Below are positions 6,093 to 6,277 of a stretch of DNA of 6,277 bases, piece after piece. Position 1 is the stretch's first letter; every line of letters begins with the position of its first letter. The translations under genes were made by a program, and so were the position numbers. This stretch comes from Caldilineaceae bacterium. Lineage in GTDB: Bacteria; Chloroflexota; Anaerolineae; Caldilineales; Caldilineaceae. The notes beneath the pieces were generated by a model. The model was not told the DNA's origin and made no database searches. It was given only the letters and a program-made list of their open reading frames with translations. The stretch covers positions 1 through 6,277 of the forward strand of contig JAPKMV010000217.1 in assembly GCA_026645635.1 (NCBI GenBank), written 5' to 3'.

Positions 6093-6277
6093 ATGAAACG
6101 CACCGCACCACCCAACCTACTCGTCGTCTTTGGCGCATCCGGCGACCTGGCCAAGCGTAAATTGCTCCCCGCACTCTACCATCTCGACGGCCAGGGGCTG
6201 CTTCACCCTGACTTCACGGTGCTCGGCTATGCGCGCACGGCGATGGGCGACGAGGAGTTTCGCGCGCAGACGCTGGC
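6093..6277 (+). CDS. zwf: Glucose-6-phosphate 1-dehydrogenase, N-terminal part (runs off window)
   Basis: The first 61 residues and part of another codon are present. [23 protein letters not shown] is the hallmark N-terminus of glucose-6-phosphate dehydrogenase, with GASGDLA (residues 14-20) forming the dinucleotide-binding turn and the Lys-rich stretch that follows. [20 protein letters not shown] continues the usual pattern. The enzyme oxidises glucose 6-phosphate to 6-phosphogluconolactone with NADP+ at the head of the oxidative pentose phosphate pathway. ATG 6093 was chosen because it lies just ahead of the conserved strand; no strong Shine-Dalgarno precedes it. It is the only plus-strand gene and is divergent from the restriction block. 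Most of the protein lies outside the window. Confidence 0.93.
   Translation, partial: MKRTAPPNLLVVFGASGDLAKRKLLPALYHLDGQGLLHPDFTVLGYARTAMGDEEFRAQTL

Overview
The window is GC-rich bacterial DNA, densely coded and almost entirely on the minus strand. It starts inside one minus-strand gene and ends inside a plus-strand zwf gene. Gene content (a MenC of the type common in Bacteroidota, an octopine/nopaline-type dehydrogenase, a B12-domain protein, an RpiR-family regulator) would fit a Chloroflexota bacterium. That placement is a guess from content and base composition, because no rRNA or other phylogenetic marker is present.

Right to left along the minus strand there are two transcription blocks. 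Block A (5677 down to 3038) is a restriction-modification pair followed by menC. A beta-class DNA methyltransferase (4805-5677) overlaps a PmeII-like restriction endonuclease (4090-4827) by 23 bp, and the endonuclease stop codon lies 2 nt before the menC ATG (3038-4087). Block B (2865 down to the left edge) is a MurR/RpiR-family regulator (2005-2865), an opine-dehydrogenase-family oxidoreductase (824-2008) and a cobalamin-binding-domain protein (1-819, cut by the window edge). These three are tightly coupled: a 4-bp ATGA overlap, then a 4-nt gap with the Shine-Dalgarno inside the end of the upstream gene. Block B has a good promoter with an extended -10 at 2918-2945, and GAAAT/ATTTC inverted half-sites around and upstream of it.

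The 415-bp gap between the methyltransferase and the divergent zwf (6093 onward) holds no believable gene. It carries a candidate methyltransferase promoter flanked by a 10-bp inverted repeat, a striking 74-bp element with perfect 24-bp inverted arms (REPIN- or MITE-like), a weak zwf promoter candidate and three tandem copies of CCCCTCG.

The restriction-modification pair looks horizontally acquired: spot counts give about 52-60% GC inside it against about 62-75% in menC. It now sits directly upstream of, and probably translationally coupled to, a menaquinone-biosynthesis gene. The most interesting uncharacterised unit is block B, where an opine-type dehydrogenase is tied to a B12-domain protein with a non-canonical ligand motif under a regulator whose SIS sugar-binding serines are altered. 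This suggests catabolism or modification of an amino-acid-derived compound, but the substrate cannot be read from the sequence.
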